Notes under the pieces: generated by a model
Database searches by the model: none
Told to the model about the DNA's origin: nothing
Seen by the model: only the letters and a program-made list of their open reading frames with translations
Program-made: the position numbers and the translations under genes
Assembly (NCBI GenBank): GCA_031414695.1
Contig: JANNWG010000046.1
Span: 62,001 to 126,000 of the forward strand
Origin: UKL13-2 sp031414695
GTDB taxonomy: Bacteria > Pseudomonadota > Gammaproteobacteria > Burkholderiales > Usitatibacteraceae
Direction: 5' to 3'
Length of the DNA: 64,000 bases
In this document: one piece after another, positions 63,926 through 64,000 of the stretch
How the letters are laid out: every line of letters starts with the position of its first letter
How positions within the stretch are numbered: position 1 is the first letter of the stretch

Positions 63926-64000
63926 CTATCCGCCACGCTTAGCCGAAATAATCTTCGTATTCACACCCGCAAAGTTAAGCCCGCCAAAGAGGCGTCCGTG
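63926..64000 (-). CDS. Possible C-terminal end of a gene entering from the right
   Basis: An open frame of 24 codons runs from the window edge and ends at TAG (63926-63928), reading HGRLFGGLNFAGVNTKIISA then KRGG. The composition is protein-like, but the piece is too short for a family call. Confidence 0.3.
   Translation of the reverse strand, partial: HGRLFGGLNFAGVNTKIISAKRGG

Overview
The window looks like chromosome of a betaproteobacterium, most likely Burkholderiales-related, of moderate GC content. The clues are a DUF2863 protein, a BPH-type proteasome homologue, a Bug-family tricarboxylate-binding protein and the order lolB-ispE-tRNA-Gln-prs-rplY-pth-ychF. Genes are dense and mostly single-copy housekeeping or membrane functions. 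I see no phage, insertion sequence, rRNA operon or CRISPR array. All functional calls come from reading motifs and family resemblance; no database search was run.

Layout. 1-8901 (minus): a tightly packed run from a LysR regulator through two small envelope proteins, an AlkD-like repair protein, a GlcG-like protein, a zinc-ribbon protein, an SDR, a Cys-cluster protein and a PAS-PAS-GGDEF-EAL protein to an aldo/keto reductase cut by the left edge. 9054-12593: DUF2863 protein, RNA 2',3'-cyclic phosphodiesterase, SRPBCC lipoprotein and an aminotransferase. 12750-24389 (minus): hrpA and a peptide/nickel-type ABC importer with two tandem binding proteins. 24534-26318: BPH, Hsp15-like S4 protein and YceI. 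26414-31011 (minus): a NarL-type two-component system, rho and trxA. 31271-38512 (plus): 7Fe ferredoxin, an AddB/AddA-like nuclease-helicase pair and a RelB/RelE-like toxin-antitoxin pair. 38541-49453: DUF192, dut, coaBC, radC, rpmB-rpmG, ychF, pth, rplY, prs, tRNA-Gln, ispE, lolB and a TPR protein. 49622-54173 (plus): Bug protein, HAD hydrolase, birA, coaX and a small exported protein. 54262-55745: SPFH/NfeD pair. 56013-63555 (minus): a six-gene operon with a periplasmic adaptor, ABC ATPase, two FtsX-type permeases, a sigma-54-dependent response regulator and its histidine kinase.

The most coherent system is this last operon. A well-formed sigma-54 promoter (GG-N10-GC, 63587-63602) lies just upstream of the adaptor gene. 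A perfect TGTCCG-N3-CGGACA dyad sits about 50 bp further upstream, where an enhancer site is expected. The operon therefore appears to encode its own activator in a feedback loop.

Other non-routine signals are a 14-bp-arm perfect hairpin over the hrpA start, a perfect 41-bp tandem duplication just before fdxA, two intergenic cruciform repeats built of ~10-bp units (one with a second repeated motif between its arms), a heptad repeat before a small exported-protein gene, and a terminator between the two tandem binding-protein genes of the importer.
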